Notes: generated by a model not told the origin, from the letters alone. DNA of 64,000 bases from Mycobacterium colombiense (GCF_001672755.1 NZ_LZKI01000189.1:1-64000), one strand, 5' to 3'. Shown: positions 42,678 through 52,635, counted from the first letter of the stretch. A program made the numbers and translations.

Positions 42678-43922
42678 ATGTCAGACACGTTGACGAGCAC
42701 CGCGACAGCGCAGACCTCCGATATCCCGGACTACCCGATGGCCAGAGAGCCGCGCTGCCCGTTTGCGCCGCCACCGGACGTCATGGCGCTGGCCGAGGCC
42801 CGGCCGCTGTCCCGGGTGCGGATCTGGGACGGCAGCACGCCGTGGCTCATCACGGGCTACGAGCAAGTGCGCGAACTGTTTTCGGACTCGCGGGTCAGTG
42901 TTGACGACCGCCAGCCCGGATTTCCGCACTGGAACGAGGGCATGCTGTCCACGGTGCACAAGCGCCCACGGTCGGTGTTCACCGCCGACGGCGAGGAGCA
43001 CACCCGATTCCGGCGGATGCTGTCGAAACCCTTCACATTCAAGCGAGTCGAGAACCTGCGCCCGACCATCCAGCGGATCACCGACGACCACATCGACGCG
43101 ATCCTCGCCGGGCCCCAGCCCGCCGACATCGTCACCGCGCTGGCGCTGCCGGTGCCGTCGCTGGTGATCAGCCAGCTGCTGGGCGTTCCCTACGAAGACG
43201 CCGACATGTTCCAGCACCACGCCAACGTCGGACTCGCGCGTTACGCCACCGGTGAGGACACCGTCAAAGGTGCGATGAGCCTGAACAAATACCTCGCCCA
43301 GCTGGTCGAAGCCAAGATGGAGAACCCGGCCGAGGACGCGGTGTCCGATCTCGCCGAGCGGGTGAAGGCCGGCGAGCTCAGCGTGAAAGAGGCCGCGCAG
43401 CTGGGCACCGGCCTGCTGATCGCCGGACATGAGACCACCTCCAACATGATCGGGCTCGGCGTGCTCGCACTGCTGGAAAACCGCGACCAGTTCGGCGTCA
43501 TCCGCGACGCCGAAGATCCGAAGGTCATCGCCAGCGCGGTGGAAGAACTCCTGCGCTACCTCAGCATCATTCAGAACGGTCAGCGCCGCGTCGCGCTCGA
43601 AGACATCCACATCGCCGGCGAGACGATCCGTGCCGGCGAGGGCATCATCATCGATCTGGCCCCGGCGAACTGGGATGCGGACGCGTTCGCCGAACCGGAC
43701 CGCCTGTACCTGCACCGCTCGGGCGCCGACCGCAACGTCGCCTTCGGCTATGGCCGGCACCAGTGCGTAGGACAGCAGCTGGCCCGCGCCGAACTGCAGA
43801 TCGTGTTCCACACCCTGGCCCGGCGCATTCCCACACTGCAACTTGCCATTCCGATCGAGGAGGTTCCGTTCAAGGACGACCGACTCGCTTACGGCGTCTA
43901 CGAACTGCCGGTGACCTGGTAG
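42678..43922 (+). CDS. Cytochrome P450
   Basis: A 414-aa bacterial class I P450: I-helix AGHETTS, K-helix EELLR, and heme loop FGYGRHQCVGQQLA with Cys363. Contiguous with its ferredoxin gene. No ferredoxin reductase is encoded nearby. The downstream amidohydrolase, crotonase, CoA-transferase and SDR genes suggest it hydroxylates a cyclic or terpenoid carbon source. I cannot place it in a numbered CYP family from sequence alone. Confidence 0.9.
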   Translation: MSDTLTSTATAQTSDIPDYPMAREPRCPFAPPPDVMALAEARPLSRVRIWDGSTPWLITGYEQVRELFSDSRVSVDDRQPGFPHWNEGMLSTVHKRPRSVFTADGEEHTRFRRMLSKPFTFKRVENLRPTIQRITDDHIDAILAGPQPADIVTALALPVPSLVISQLLGVPYEDADMFQHHANVGLARYATGEDTVKGAMSLNKYLAQLVEAKMENPAEDAVSDLAERVKAGELSVKEAAQLGTGLLIAGHETTSNMIGLGVLALLENRDQFGVIRDAEDPKVIASAVEELLRYLSIIQNGQRRVALEDIHIAGETIRAGEGIIIDLAPANWDADAFAEPDRLYLHRSGADRNVAFGYGRHQCVGQQLARAELQIVFHTLARRIPTLQLAIPIEEVPFKDDRLAYGVYELPVTW

Positions 43923-43967
43923 CCCAGCTCGCTACTTATCAAAACTGCGGATCCGAACGGAGGGTCA

Positions 43968-45140
43968 ATGATGACGACTCAACCAACCACGCTCTACCCG
44001 CCCGGTGGTTATGGCGCGCCGAAGGATCGGCGTGGCCACGCCGTCGGCAGCGACATCGGTCTGCCGCAGGGGACGGTGGTCTTCTCGGCCGACAACCACA
44101 TCTCGCTCGCGGATGACATCTTCTACCAACGCTTTCCGGACGACCTGAAGGACAAGGCTCCTCGAATCTGGTACGAGGACGGCGCCTACCAGGTCGGCCG
44201 CAAGGGACAGTCGTTCCTGCCGGGCGACTTCAGCGCCGTGCTGATGCAGTACGACGACCTGCCCGGGGCGGCGAGCACCAACATTGAGGCCCGCATCCAG
44301 GAGCTGCACGACGACGGCGTCGAGAAGGAACTGGCGTTCCCCAACGCGGTGCTGGCGCTGTTTCACTACCCGGACAAGCAGCTTCGCGAGCTCGCCTTCC
44401 GTATCTACAACGAATACATCGCCGAGCTGCAGGAGCGCTCGAACGGTCACTTCTACGGCGCCGGACTGATCAACTGGTGGGATCCGCAGGGTGCCCGAAA
44501 GACGCTGGCCGAGCTGAAGTCATTGGGAATCAAGACCTTTCTGCTGCCGCTCAACCCTGGTAAGGATGACGACGGCAACATCATCGACTACGGCAGCACC
44601 GCGATGAAGCCGGTCTGGGACGAGATCGAGGCCGCCGGTCTTCCGGTGACCCACCACATCGGGGAGACGCCGCCGAAAACCCCGTGCCAGTTCAACAGCG
44701 TGGTGGTCGGCATGATGATCAACATCGACGGCTTCCGCGAGCAGTTCGCCAAGTACCTCTTCACCGGAATTCTCGATGATCATCCCGGGCTGCGAATCGG
44801 CTGGTTCGAAGGTGGGATCGCCTGGGTGCCCTGGGCGTTGCAGGACGCCGACCACCTGATGGGGTCCTACCAACACATGTTCAACCGAACCCTCGAGCAC
44901 GAACCGCGCTACTACTGGGACACCCACATGAGCGCGTCGTTCATGGTCGACCCGCTGGGCCTGCAGCTGATCGACCAGATCGGCGTGGACAAGGTGATGT
45001 GGTCCAGCGACTACCCGCACAACGAGAGCACCTACGGCTATTCCGAGAAATCGCTGAAATCCGTTGTGGACGCTGTGGGTCCGCAGAACGCGGTGAAGAT
45101 CGTCAGCGTCAACGTCACGAAGTTCCTGGGTCTGCAGTGA
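43968..45140 (+). CDS. Amidohydrolase (ACMSD-like) family protein
   Basis: A 390-aa metal-dependent hydrolase/decarboxylase: FSADNHISLADDIFY near the N-terminus, LPVTHHIGETPP, IGWFEGGIAWVPW and MWSSDYPHNESTYG with the late Asp/His. It is related to, but clearly divergent from, the amidohydrolases at 8954 and 63305. Strong ribosome site GGAGGG before ATG 43968. Its TGA overlaps the next gene's GTG. Confidence 0.84.
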   Translation: MMTTQPTTLYPPGGYGAPKDRRGHAVGSDIGLPQGTVVFSADNHISLADDIFYQRFPDDLKDKAPRIWYEDGAYQVGRKGQSFLPGDFSAVLMQYDDLPGAASTNIEARIQELHDDGVEKELAFPNAVLALFHYPDKQLRELAFRIYNEYIAELQERSNGHFYGAGLINWWDPQGARKTLAELKSLGIKTFLLPLNPGKDDDGNIIDYGSTAMKPVWDEIEAAGLPVTHHIGETPPKTPCQFNSVVVGMMINIDGFREQFAKYLFTGILDDHPGLRIGWFEGGIAWVPWALQDADHLMGSYQHMFNRTLEHEPRYYWDTHMSASFMVDPLGLQLIDQIGVDKVMWSSDYPHNESTYGYSEKSLKSVVDAVGPQNAVKIVSVNVTKFLGLQ

Positions 45141-46381
45141 CGACGTTCGCGCAACTGGACACCAACACCGGCAACGGACTGGTGATCCCGGAAACAGCCG
45201 ACTTGGCTCGCCTGCGCCGCGAGACCGGGGCCCGGTTGCGTTCGGCGATGGCCGAGCGCGGGGTCGACGCGATGATCCTGCTGGGCAACAACGCGGTGGT
45301 CTACGCCACCGGTGCCAGCTGGCCACTGGGCGACGCCGGATTGTCCTACGTCGAACGGCCGGTGGCCGTGGTGCTCGCCGACGACGAATGGCCGCACCTG
45401 TACCTGCCCTTCCGCGAGGGGGCCTCGCAGGAGTCTGACTTGCCCGCCGACCACTTGCACGGGCCCGTTTACCTCGAATTCGACGAGGGCGTACAGCATT
45501 TCGCGCGCCAGCTGGCCGACGTCATTCCGGCCAAAGCGGTGGTCGCGGTCGACGAGCTCACCGGCGCCATGTCGCGCGCGGTGAAGCTCCTGTTCCCGGG
45601 CGGCGCGCCCGTCGACGCCGCGGCCATCGTCAGCGCCGCCAAGTCGGTAAAGACGCCGGACGAATTGTCCTGCATGCGCACCGCGATCCGGATCACCGAC
45701 GAGGCGATGGTAGAGGTCCAGAAGAGCCTGGCCTCCGGCATCCGTCAGATCGATTTGTCGGCAAGGTTTTTGCGCCGAGCCTTCGAGCTGGGCGCCACGG
45801 CCAGCATGCTCGAGCCGATCTGGCAGGTGATGCCGCCGAGTAAGGCCGAGGGCGTCTGGACCACGCACGGCGATCTGGCGCTGCCGCTACTGACCACCGA
45901 ACGCGAGCTGGCCGAAGGTGACGTGCTGTGGACCGACGTCAGCATCACCTATCAGGGTTACTGCTCCGACTTCGGGCGCACCTGGATCGTCGGGCGGGAT
46001 CCGTCGCCGCGTCAGCGGGCGCAGTTCGACAGATGGTTCGAGATCATGAGCGCGGTCCTCGGCGTCGCCAAGGCCGGCGCCACCGCGGCGGACCTGGGCC
46101 GGGCCGCCATCAAGGCGAACGGCGGCACCAAGCCGTGGCTGCCGCACTTCTACCTGGGCCACGGCATCGGGGTCAACGCCGCCGAAATGCCGATGATCGG
46201 AACCGATCTCGGGCAGGAGTTCGACGAGAACTTCGTCTTGCAAGCCGGCATGGTGCTGGTGCTGGAACCCGTGGTGTGGGAAGACGGCACCGGCGGCTAC
46301 CGCAGCGAAGAGGTTCTGGTGATTACCGAGGAAGGCTGGATCCGTTTGACCAACTACCCCTATGACCCGTATGGCAACTGA
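45137..46381 (+). CDS. M24 family metallopeptidase (Xaa-Pro dipeptidase-like)
   Basis: A 414-aa creatinase/prolidase-fold enzyme with all five metal ligands visible: Asp267 (LWTDVSI), Asp278 (SDFGRTW), His342 (LGHGIGVNAAEMP), Glu377 (VLEPVVW) and Glu391 or 392 (YRSEEVLVIT). The GTG at 45137 overlaps the upstream stop by GTGA, and the open frame farther upstream is ignored. It overlaps a second, degenerate M24 gene. In degradation clusters such proteins may cleave amide or C-N bonds or act as lyases. Confidence 0.86.
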   Translation: MTTFAQLDTNTGNGLVIPETADLARLRRETGARLRSAMAERGVDAMILLGNNAVVYATGASWPLGDAGLSYVERPVAVVLADDEWPHLYLPFREGASQESDLPADHLHGPVYLEFDEGVQHFARQLADVIPAKAVVAVDELTGAMSRAVKLLFPGGAPVDAAAIVSAAKSVKTPDELSCMRTAIRITDEAMVEVQKSLASGIRQIDLSARFLRRAFELGATASMLEPIWQVMPPSKAEGVWTTHGDLALPLLTTERELAEGDVLWTDVSITYQGYCSDFGRTWIVGRDPSPRQRAQFDRWFEIMSAVLGVAKAGATAADLGRAAIKANGGTKPWLPHFYLGHGIGVNAAEMPMIGTDLGQEFDENFVLQAGMVLVLEPVVWEDGTGGYRSEEVLVITEEGWIRLTNYPYDPYGN

Positions 46382-47498
46382 AGTCCTGCCCGACGAGCGC
46401 ACGCTGCGCTCGGGGCGCCGCCAGCGGGCGCTGGCTCAGATGGCCGCACACGATCTCGACGTCCTGGTCCTCGGCCGGCAGGCGAACGTCCGTTATGTCA
46501 CCGGGGCGCCACAACTGTGGGTCGCCGGCACCCGGCCGTTCGGCCCGACGTGCGTACTGGTGCGGGAGACCGGCGCCGTGCACCTCCTGAGCACCTGGGA
46601 TGAGGGTGTGCCCGAGGACATCCCTCACGAGAACCTCTACGGCATCTCGTGGAACCCGATGAACACGATGTCCGCCCTGCAGCGCATCGACGGTGCAGCA
46701 ACCGCCCGGCGCGTCGGAACCGACGCGCTCTCACCGGTTTTCGCGCAGCTCCTGCCGACCGCGTTTCCGAACGCGCAGCTGGTCGACGGGGAGCTCGCCA
46801 TGCGCGCCGCGCGCCGCATCAAGACGGACGAGGAGATCGCCGCGCTGCGAGAGTCCGTCGCGGTGGCCGAGTCTGCGCTTGCAGCCGCGGTCTCCGAGTT
46901 GCGGCCGGGCGTAACCGAACAGGCGCTGGCCGGCGTCTTGCTCGAGGCATCCGCCGCCGGCGGTGTGAGCACACCGTCGAATCAAGAAGTCGCATGGGTG
47001 ACATCGCGCACGCACCCCTGGCGGCGCGCCCACGGCGATGGCCGCATTCAGGACGGCGACCTGGTGGCGTTCTCCGCCGGAGTGCTGGCGGGAGGCTACA
47101 TCGGCGAAGTGGGCCGGACCTGGCCCGCCGACAACCGACACGCCCCCGGCGGCGCCGCATCGCTGCACGGGCGGTGGGAACGACTGTGGGACAAGCTGAT
47201 TGCCGCCTGCCGGCCCGGCGCGGGCGCGAGCGAACTGCTCGAAGGCTACCGGGCCGCGGACGAGCCCGAGCCGCCGATGCCGGTGGCCCGCGGTTTGGGC
47301 ATGGGGTTCGATCCACCCGTCGTTTCCAAGCATCTGCCTACCACCGCGGCCGGCGAACGTCTGGAGCCCGGGATGGTGCTGGCCGTGACGGGCTACGTGT
47401 GGGCAGAAGGAGTCGGCGCGGTATTCGGGCGGGAAGCGGTCCTGATCACCGCGGACGGCCCCGAGGTGCTCACCACGAGCCCGTTCTGGCAGCCCTAG
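46371..47498 (+). CDS. M24-fold protein lacking metal ligands (pseudo-peptidase)
   Basis: A 375-aa creatinase-fold protein that aligns by motif with the preceding gene. The metal ligands are changed: first Asp to Ser (VAFSAGV), second Asp to Glu (GEVGRTW), His to Leu (GLGMGFDPP) and first Glu to Thr (VLAVTGYVW); only the last Glu remains. It probably does not bind the dinuclear metal and may be a structural partner of the 45137 product. The start may also be the ATG at 46362; either overlaps the upstream stop. Confidence 0.8.
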   Translation: MATEVLPDERTLRSGRRQRALAQMAAHDLDVLVLGRQANVRYVTGAPQLWVAGTRPFGPTCVLVRETGAVHLLSTWDEGVPEDIPHENLYGISWNPMNTMSALQRIDGAATARRVGTDALSPVFAQLLPTAFPNAQLVDGELAMRAARRIKTDEEIAALRESVAVAESALAAAVSELRPGVTEQALAGVLLEASAAGGVSTPSNQEVAWVTSRTHPWRRAHGDGRIQDGDLVAFSAGVLAGGYIGEVGRTWPADNRHAPGGAASLHGRWERLWDKLIAACRPGAGASELLEGYRAADEPEPPMPVARGLGMGFDPPVVSKHLPTTAAGERLEPGMVLAVTGYVWAEGVGAVFGREAVLITADGPEVLTTSPFWQP

Positions 47499-47500
47499 CC

Positions 47501-48496
47501 ATGCCCGAGCCCTCGGAGCCGGCGGCCGAAGAGATCATCCGGTACCACAAAGACGCCGCGACCCGGATCGCCACGATCACGTTCGACCGACCGGACTATC
47601 TCAACGCACCGACGGTCGCCGCACGTCTGCGCTACGCGGACCTGTTGCACCGGGCCGGCATTGACGACGACGTCAAGGTTCTGGTGGTCCGCGGAGCGGG
47701 TGATGACCTTGGTTCGGGCGCGGACCTGACCGAGGTAATGCGGATGCGCGACGCGGCGGACCAGAGCACGCGGCTTGCCGAATACCGGATCGGCGCCGAC
47801 GAAGTCCGGTATCCGCCGCAGGGTTCGTTCCGCAACGGCGCCACCCTGGGCCAGTGGTACGCCAACCCGAACTCGGGGATCCGCGGGCTGCAGGACTTCA
47901 AGAAGATCTCGATCCTGGAGGCAAAGGGCTACTGCTACGGCTGGCACTTCTACCAGGCCGCCGACGCCGATCTGGTCATCTCCAGCGACGACGCGCTGTT
48001 CGGGCATCCGTCGTTCCGGTATTACGGCTGGGGTCCCCGGATGTGGTGGTGGGCGCAAACGATGGGTATCCGCAAGTTTCAGGAAATGGTGTTCACCGGA
48101 AGGGCGTTCACCGCCGCCGAGATGTATGACTGCAACTTCCTCAACAGCGTTGTGCCGCGGGACGAACTCGAGGACGAGGTAGAAAGATATGCGCTGGCCT
48201 GCGCGAGCAACCGCCCAGCCGACACGGTGTTCATGCAGAAGGTCTTCTTTGAGATCATGAAGCAGTTCCAGGGCGAATACCTCGGCAGCATGCTCAGCGG
48301 CGTCTTCGAGTCGATGGGGGGCAGCGTGCGCCCGGATGGTGACGACGAGCTGATGCTCGACGACGCGATGAAGCGGGGCCTGGGCGGCGCGGTCAAGGAC
48401 AACGACGAAAAGTTCCCCGCCGAATGGCGGCTGAGCAAGAAGGCGCGCAAAAACGCGCGTGCCGATAAGGACGCGAAAGCGAAGAGAAAGAAATAG
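47501..48496 (+). CDS. Enoyl-CoA hydratase/isomerase family protein
   Basis: A 331-aa crotonase-family protein (ATITFDRPDYLNAP, AGDDLGSGADLTEV, ILEAKGYCYGWHFYQAADADLVI, FGHPSFRYYGWGPRMWWW). It is longer than the usual 260 aa, with an aromatic-rich insert around 105-130 and a strongly basic tail of Lys/Ala/Arg after about residue 310. The usual catalytic Glu pair is not apparent. Start ATG 47501; only the last part of a much longer open frame is the gene. TAG overlaps the next GTG. Confidence 0.82.
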   Translation: MPEPSEPAAEEIIRYHKDAATRIATITFDRPDYLNAPTVAARLRYADLLHRAGIDDDVKVLVVRGAGDDLGSGADLTEVMRMRDAADQSTRLAEYRIGADEVRYPPQGSFRNGATLGQWYANPNSGIRGLQDFKKISILEAKGYCYGWHFYQAADADLVISSDDALFGHPSFRYYGWGPRMWWWAQTMGIRKFQEMVFTGRAFTAAEMYDCNFLNSVVPRDELEDEVERYALACASNRPADTVFMQKVFFEIMKQFQGEYLGSMLSGVFESMGGSVRPDGDDELMLDDAMKRGLGGAVKDNDEKFPAEWRLSKKARKNARADKDAKAKRKK

Positions 48497-50925
48497 TGCC
48501 GCCACACCGCGTCGAACCGCCGCTGGCCGGCTATACGGTGATCGACCTGTCCACCGGGATAGCCGGCGCATACTGCACCAAGCTGCTCGCCGACGGCGGT
48601 GCCGACATCGTGAAAGTCGAGTCGCCCGAGGGTGATCCGCTGCGCCGGTGGTCGGCATCGGGCGCCACCGTCCCGGCCGGCGGTGATGGCGCCCTGTTCA
48701 GCTTCCTGGCCGGGGCGAAACACAGTGTCGTCGCCGATCTCGCCGACGACGCCGATGCCGAGCTGGTGAACCGGCTGCTCGCGTCCGCGGACGCGGTGGT
48801 GTGGTCGGCCGGCTCGAAAGTGGCTGAGCACCCGGACTTTACGCCAAATGCCATCCACCGCCGCCACCCGCAGCTCACCGTCACCTCGATCACGCCGTTC
48901 GGGCTGGAAGGCCCCTGGCGAGACCGCGCCGCGACCGAGTTCACCCTACAGGCGTGGTCGGGAGGGATCGTCGGGCTCGGCCGCGGTGAGCAGGAGCGTG
49001 CGCCCGTCTTCGTCGGTGGTCAGGTCGGTGAGTACCTGGCCGGTGTCTACGCCAGCGCGGCTACCCTGGCGTCGCGCTGGCGCCGAATCGACGGCGGGGC
49101 AGGCGAAGTGCTGGACTTGTCGATGCTCGAGACACAGATTCTGTGCCTCACCTACTACCCGGTGTCCTACTTCGAAGTGCTCGGACGGCCGTGGCGAGAC
49201 ATGCGACGGCCGACCATCCCGGGGGTGGCCCAGGCCAAGGATGGGCTGGTGGATCTCGGCTGCGGGACCGCGCAGCAGTGGTTCGACCTGTGCGCGATGG
49301 TAGGCCACCCGGAGTGGATCGATGAGGAATCGCCGCTGTCGATCACCGAGCAGGCCAACATCCACGCCGAGGACATCTTCTCCTGGGTGGCGGGAGCCCC
49401 GGTTGACGAAATCCGGGAACTGGCCTCGGCTTTCCGCATTCCCAACGCGCCGGTGGCCAACGGCGCCAACGTTACTTCCTTCGATCAGTTCGTGGAGCGC
49501 GAGTCATTCGCACGCAATCCGCGCGGTGGTTTCCAGCAGCCGAGCCACCCGTATCGTATGCAGCCCGCGCAATTGCGCGCCCCGCAGCCGGCGCCGCGGC
49601 TGGGCGAGCACACCGAGCGCTACCGCGCCGCACCTCTTCCGGCGCGGCCGGCATCGACCGGAGCGTCGAAAGCGCTGCCGCTCGGCGGTATTCGGGTGCT
49701 GGACATGACGACGTTCTGGGCGGGCCCGTGTTGTACCCATTCGCTGGCATTGCTCGGAGCCGAGGTCATCCATGTCGAGTCGACCCGCCGTCCCGATGGC
49801 ACACGGATGATCGCCGGCGTACCGATCACCGAGGACCAGTGGTGGGAGAAGTCACCGATCTTCGAGGCCCTCAACACCAACAAGAAGGGCCTGACCCTGG
49901 ACCTGCAGAGTCCGCGGGGCCGGGAGTTGCTGCGTGAACTCATCGCCACGTGCGACGTCGTGGTGGAGAATTTCACCCCGCGGGTGCTGGACCAGATCGG
50001 GCTGGATTTTGCCGCGGTGCAATCGATTCGGTCGGACACCGTGCTGGTGCGGATGCCCGGGTTCGGCCTCGAAGGCCCGTGGCGGGACAACCCCGCTTTT
50101 GCCTACGTCATCGAATCCGCATCCGGCGTGAGTTGGCTTACCGGCTATCCGGATCGAACGCCATATGACCCGTATTCGGTCGGTGACCCAAATGCGGGTG
50201 TGCACGCGCTCAACGCGATACTGCTCGCGCTCGAGCACCGGCGCCGCACCGGCGAGGGCGTTTTCGTCGAGGCGGCGATGGTCGATGCCGCCCTGAGCAT
50301 CGCGGCCGAGCAGGTCATCGAGTACGCCGCGTACGGAGCCCTGCTGCAGCGGGCCGGTAACAGGGGACCGACCGCGGCACCGCAGAACCTCTACCTCAGC
50401 GCCGACATTGACGAATTCGGCAGACTCGACAGCTGGGTTGCCATCGCGGTGGCCACCAACGATCAGTGGGACGGCCTGTGCCGGGCACTCGGATCGCCCT
50501 CCTGGGCAACCGATCCCAAGCTCTCCACCGAATCCGGCCGGCGCACACACCACGATGCCATCGACAAGCAACTCGCGGCCTGGTGCGAGCACCGCAGCCG
50601 CGACGAAATCGTCGCAACCTTGTGGGACGCCGGTGTGCCGGTCGCCAAAGTCATGCAACCGCACCGCCAAACCGAGCTGGAACAGTTGGCGTTCCGGGAC
50701 TTCTTCGAAGAGGTCGACCATCCGGTCAACGGCCCGGCTAGGCTCAGCAGCGTGCCGATGAGGTTTTCAGCCGGGCCCCACAAGTTCCACACCGAGCCTG
50801 CGCCGCTGCTGGGGCAGCACAACCACGAACTGCTTTCCGGCCTGGGCCTGTCCGATTCGGAGATCGCCGCCCTGGAAACCGACGGCGTCATCGGCAGCGC
50901 TCCCGCCATGCGCGCGCGGAGCTGA
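48496..50925 (+). CDS. Fused double CaiB/BaiF CoA-transferase
   Basis: An 809-aa protein made of two class III CoA-transferase domains in tandem: domain 1 about 1-380 (PLAGYTVIDLSTGIAGAYCT) and domain 2 about 393-800 (PLGGIRVLDMTTFWAGPCCT). In domain 2 the catalytic Asp is kept (VGDPNAGVHAL). In domain 1 the matching loop reads GGQVGEYLAG, without Asp. The fusion therefore looks like one active plus one inactive half, mimicking the interlocked dimer. It overlaps the crotonase stop by one base. Substrate unknown. Confidence 0.86.
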   Translation: MPPHRVEPPLAGYTVIDLSTGIAGAYCTKLLADGGADIVKVESPEGDPLRRWSASGATVPAGGDGALFSFLAGAKHSVVADLADDADAELVNRLLASADAVVWSAGSKVAEHPDFTPNAIHRRHPQLTVTSITPFGLEGPWRDRAATEFTLQAWSGGIVGLGRGEQERAPVFVGGQVGEYLAGVYASAATLASRWRRIDGGAGEVLDLSMLETQILCLTYYPVSYFEVLGRPWRDMRRPTIPGVAQAKDGLVDLGCGTAQQWFDLCAMVGHPEWIDEESPLSITEQANIHAEDIFSWVAGAPVDEIRELASAFRIPNAPVANGANVTSFDQFVERESFARNPRGGFQQPSHPYRMQPAQLRAPQPAPRLGEHTERYRAAPLPARPASTGASKALPLGGIRVLDMTTFWAGPCCTHSLALLGAEVIHVESTRRPDGTRMIAGVPITEDQWWEKSPIFEALNTNKKGLTLDLQSPRGRELLRELIATCDVVVENFTPRVLDQIGLDFAAVQSIRSDTVLVRMPGFGLEGPWRDNPAFAYVIESASGVSWLTGYPDRTPYDPYSVGDPNAGVHALNAILLALEHRRRTGEGVFVEAAMVDAALSIAAEQVIEYAAYGALLQRAGNRGPTAAPQNLYLSADIDEFGRLDSWVAIAVATNDQWDGLCRALGSPSWATDPKLSTESGRRTHHDAIDKQLAAWCEHRSRDEIVATLWDAGVPVAKVMQPHRQTELEQLAFRDFFEEVDHPVNGPARLSSVPMRFSAGPHKFHTEPAPLLGQHNHELLSGLGLSDSEIAALETDGVIGSAPAMRARS

Positions 50926-50931
50926 TCGACG

Positions 50932-51741
50932 ATGGCGATCGATCCCTCGGACATTCTGCTCACCGGCCGAGTGGCGGTGGTGACCGGCGGGGGAGCCGGC
51001 ATCGGGCGCGGCATCGCCGCCGGGATGGTGGCATTCGGTGCCCGGGTGGCGATCTGGGAACGCGACCCGCAAACCTGTGCGCAGGCAGCCGAATCCATTG
51101 GCGCCCTGGGCATCGTCACCGATGTCCGAGACAGCGAGCAGGTGGACGCCGCACTGGCGCGCACCAGTGCCGAACTCGGCACGCCCACGATCCTGGTCAA
51201 CAACGCCGGCGGCGTGTTCTCCTCGCCGCTGCTGGAAACCAGCGAAAACGGCTGGGACGCCTTGTATCGTGCCAACCTGCGCCACGTGCTGCTGTGCAGC
51301 CAGCGGATCGCCCGGCAGATGGTGTCGGCGAACCTGCCCGGCAGCATCATCTCGCTCACCTCGATCGAGGGCGTACGAGCTGCGCCGGGCTACGCCGCAT
51401 ACGCCGCCGCCAAGGCCGGTGTCATCAACTACACCAAGACCGCGGCGCTGGAACTGGCGCCGCACCGCATCCGGGTCAACGCGATAGCCCCGGATATCAC
51501 GCTCACCGAAGGGCTGGCGAACCTTGGCGGCGAGGCCGCGACGGCCGCCATGGGTAACATCGTGCCGCTGGGACGCCCCGGCCATGTCGACGAAATCGCC
51601 GGTGCCGCGGTGTTTCTGGCTTCCGACATGTCGGCCTATCTGACAGGCCAGACGCTCCACGTCGACGGCGGCACCCAGGCATCCAGCGGCTGGTATCACG
51701 ACCCGCGGACCGGCGACTACCGGTTGGGCCCGACGACCTAG
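50932..51741 (+). CDS. SDR family oxidoreductase
   Basis: A 269-aa classical SDR: TGGGAGIGRGIA, NNAGGV, Ser in SLTSIEG and YAAAKAG, with C-terminal HVDGGTQASSGWYHD. It is the last gene of the P450 operon, 6 bp after the fused CoA-transferase. Its 3-prime end overlaps the convergent SDR gene by 4 bp. It likely oxidises a hydroxyacyl intermediate of the same pathway. Confidence 0.85.
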   Translation: MAIDPSDILLTGRVAVVTGGGAGIGRGIAAGMVAFGARVAIWERDPQTCAQAAESIGALGIVTDVRDSEQVDAALARTSAELGTPTILVNNAGGVFSSPLLETSENGWDALYRANLRHVLLCSQRIARQMVSANLPGSIISLTSIEGVRAAPGYAAYAAAKAGVINYTKTAALELAPHRIRVNAIAPDITLTEGLANLGGEAATAAMGNIVPLGRPGHVDEIAGAAVFLASDMSAYLTGQTLHVDGGTQASSGWYHDPRTGDYRLGPTT

Positions 51742-52577
51742 TGCGTCCAGCCCTCGGCGGCCTGGTCGTCGAAGGTGCGGTCGATGCGCTCGAACCTGCG
51801 CTTGACCGACGCCCGGGCCGCCTCGTGCGGCAGGATGTACAAGCGGTTGGCCAGAATCGCGTCGGCCGTCAGCCGGGCCACGCCATCCACCGACACCGTG
51901 TCATCCTGCGTCGGCGGGAGCTGTCCGAAGCCGCTCGTCAGGTCTGGCGCCGACGCGAGCCCGTCGTCCGCGCCGCGGATTCGTTCCGAGTTCGCGACCA
52001 ACCCCGTCTCGATGACCATCGGGCAGAGCACCGAGACGCCGATGCCGTTGTCCTTGACCTCGCGGGCCAGCGTCTCGGCCAGCCCGACGACGCCGTACTT
52101 GGCAACGCCGTATGCCCCGAGGCCGGCGTTGGGCACCAGCCCGGCAAAGGAAGCGGTGAAAGCGATGTGGCCGCCCCTGTCCTGCCCGATCAACTTCGGC
52201 ACGAACGCCTCGACGGCGTGGATCGAACCCCACAAGTCGATATCGATGACCCAGCGCCAGTCCTCGTGGGTCATCGCCGCGAGCGGACCGGCGACGACGA
52301 TGCCCGCGTTGCTGAACACGACATCGACCTGGCCCAGCAGCCGGAAGGATTCATCCGCGAGGTGAACCATCTGATCGAGATGCCGCACGTCGCACGTCAC
52401 CCCGTGCGCGTCGAACCCCTCGGCCGTCAAGTGCGCCACGGCTCGTTCCAGCGCGGACTCATCGACGTCGGCCAGCACCACGCGGGCCCCGCGGCGGGCG
52501 AATTCGGTGGCGGCGGCCAAACCGATGCCACTCGCACCGCCGGTGATGACTGCCCCGCGTCCCTCGAAACCGTCCAT
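51738..52577 (-). CDS. SDR family oxidoreductase
   Basis: A 279-aa classical SDR: TGGASGIGLAAA, SNAGIVV, and YGVAKYG with a catalytic Ser in AFTASFAG. ATG 52577 starts the standard N-terminus (MDGFEGRGAVITGG); an upstream in-frame start exists. Divergent from the MarR regulator at 52663 with a palindrome between them, so it is probably its target. Confidence 0.84.
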   Translation of the reverse strand: MDGFEGRGAVITGGASGIGLAAATEFARRGARVVLADVDESALERAVAHLTAEGFDAHGVTCDVRHLDQMVHLADESFRLLGQVDVVFSNAGIVVAGPLAAMTHEDWRWVIDIDLWGSIHAVEAFVPKLIGQDRGGHIAFTASFAGLVPNAGLGAYGVAKYGVVGLAETLAREVKDNGIGVSVLCPMVIETGLVANSERIRGADDGLASAPDLTSGFGQLPPTQDDTVSVDGVARLTADAILANRLYILPHEAARASVKRRFERIDRTFDDQAAEGWTH

Positions 52578-52635
52578 GGATTCCGAGCGTATTACTCGCC
52601 CAGGAATCGGTGTGAGAGACATCATGTAGATAGCA

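Noticed and set aside
44999..45136. Upstream extension of the M24 peptidase frame
   Set aside because: It lies inside the amidohydrolase gene. The GTGA overlap at 45137 gives the normal start.
46649..47500. Long Arg-rich open frame leading into the crotonase at 47501
   Set aside because: It is the shadow of the M24 gene with high-GC antisense-type composition. The crotonase fold begins at ATG 47501.
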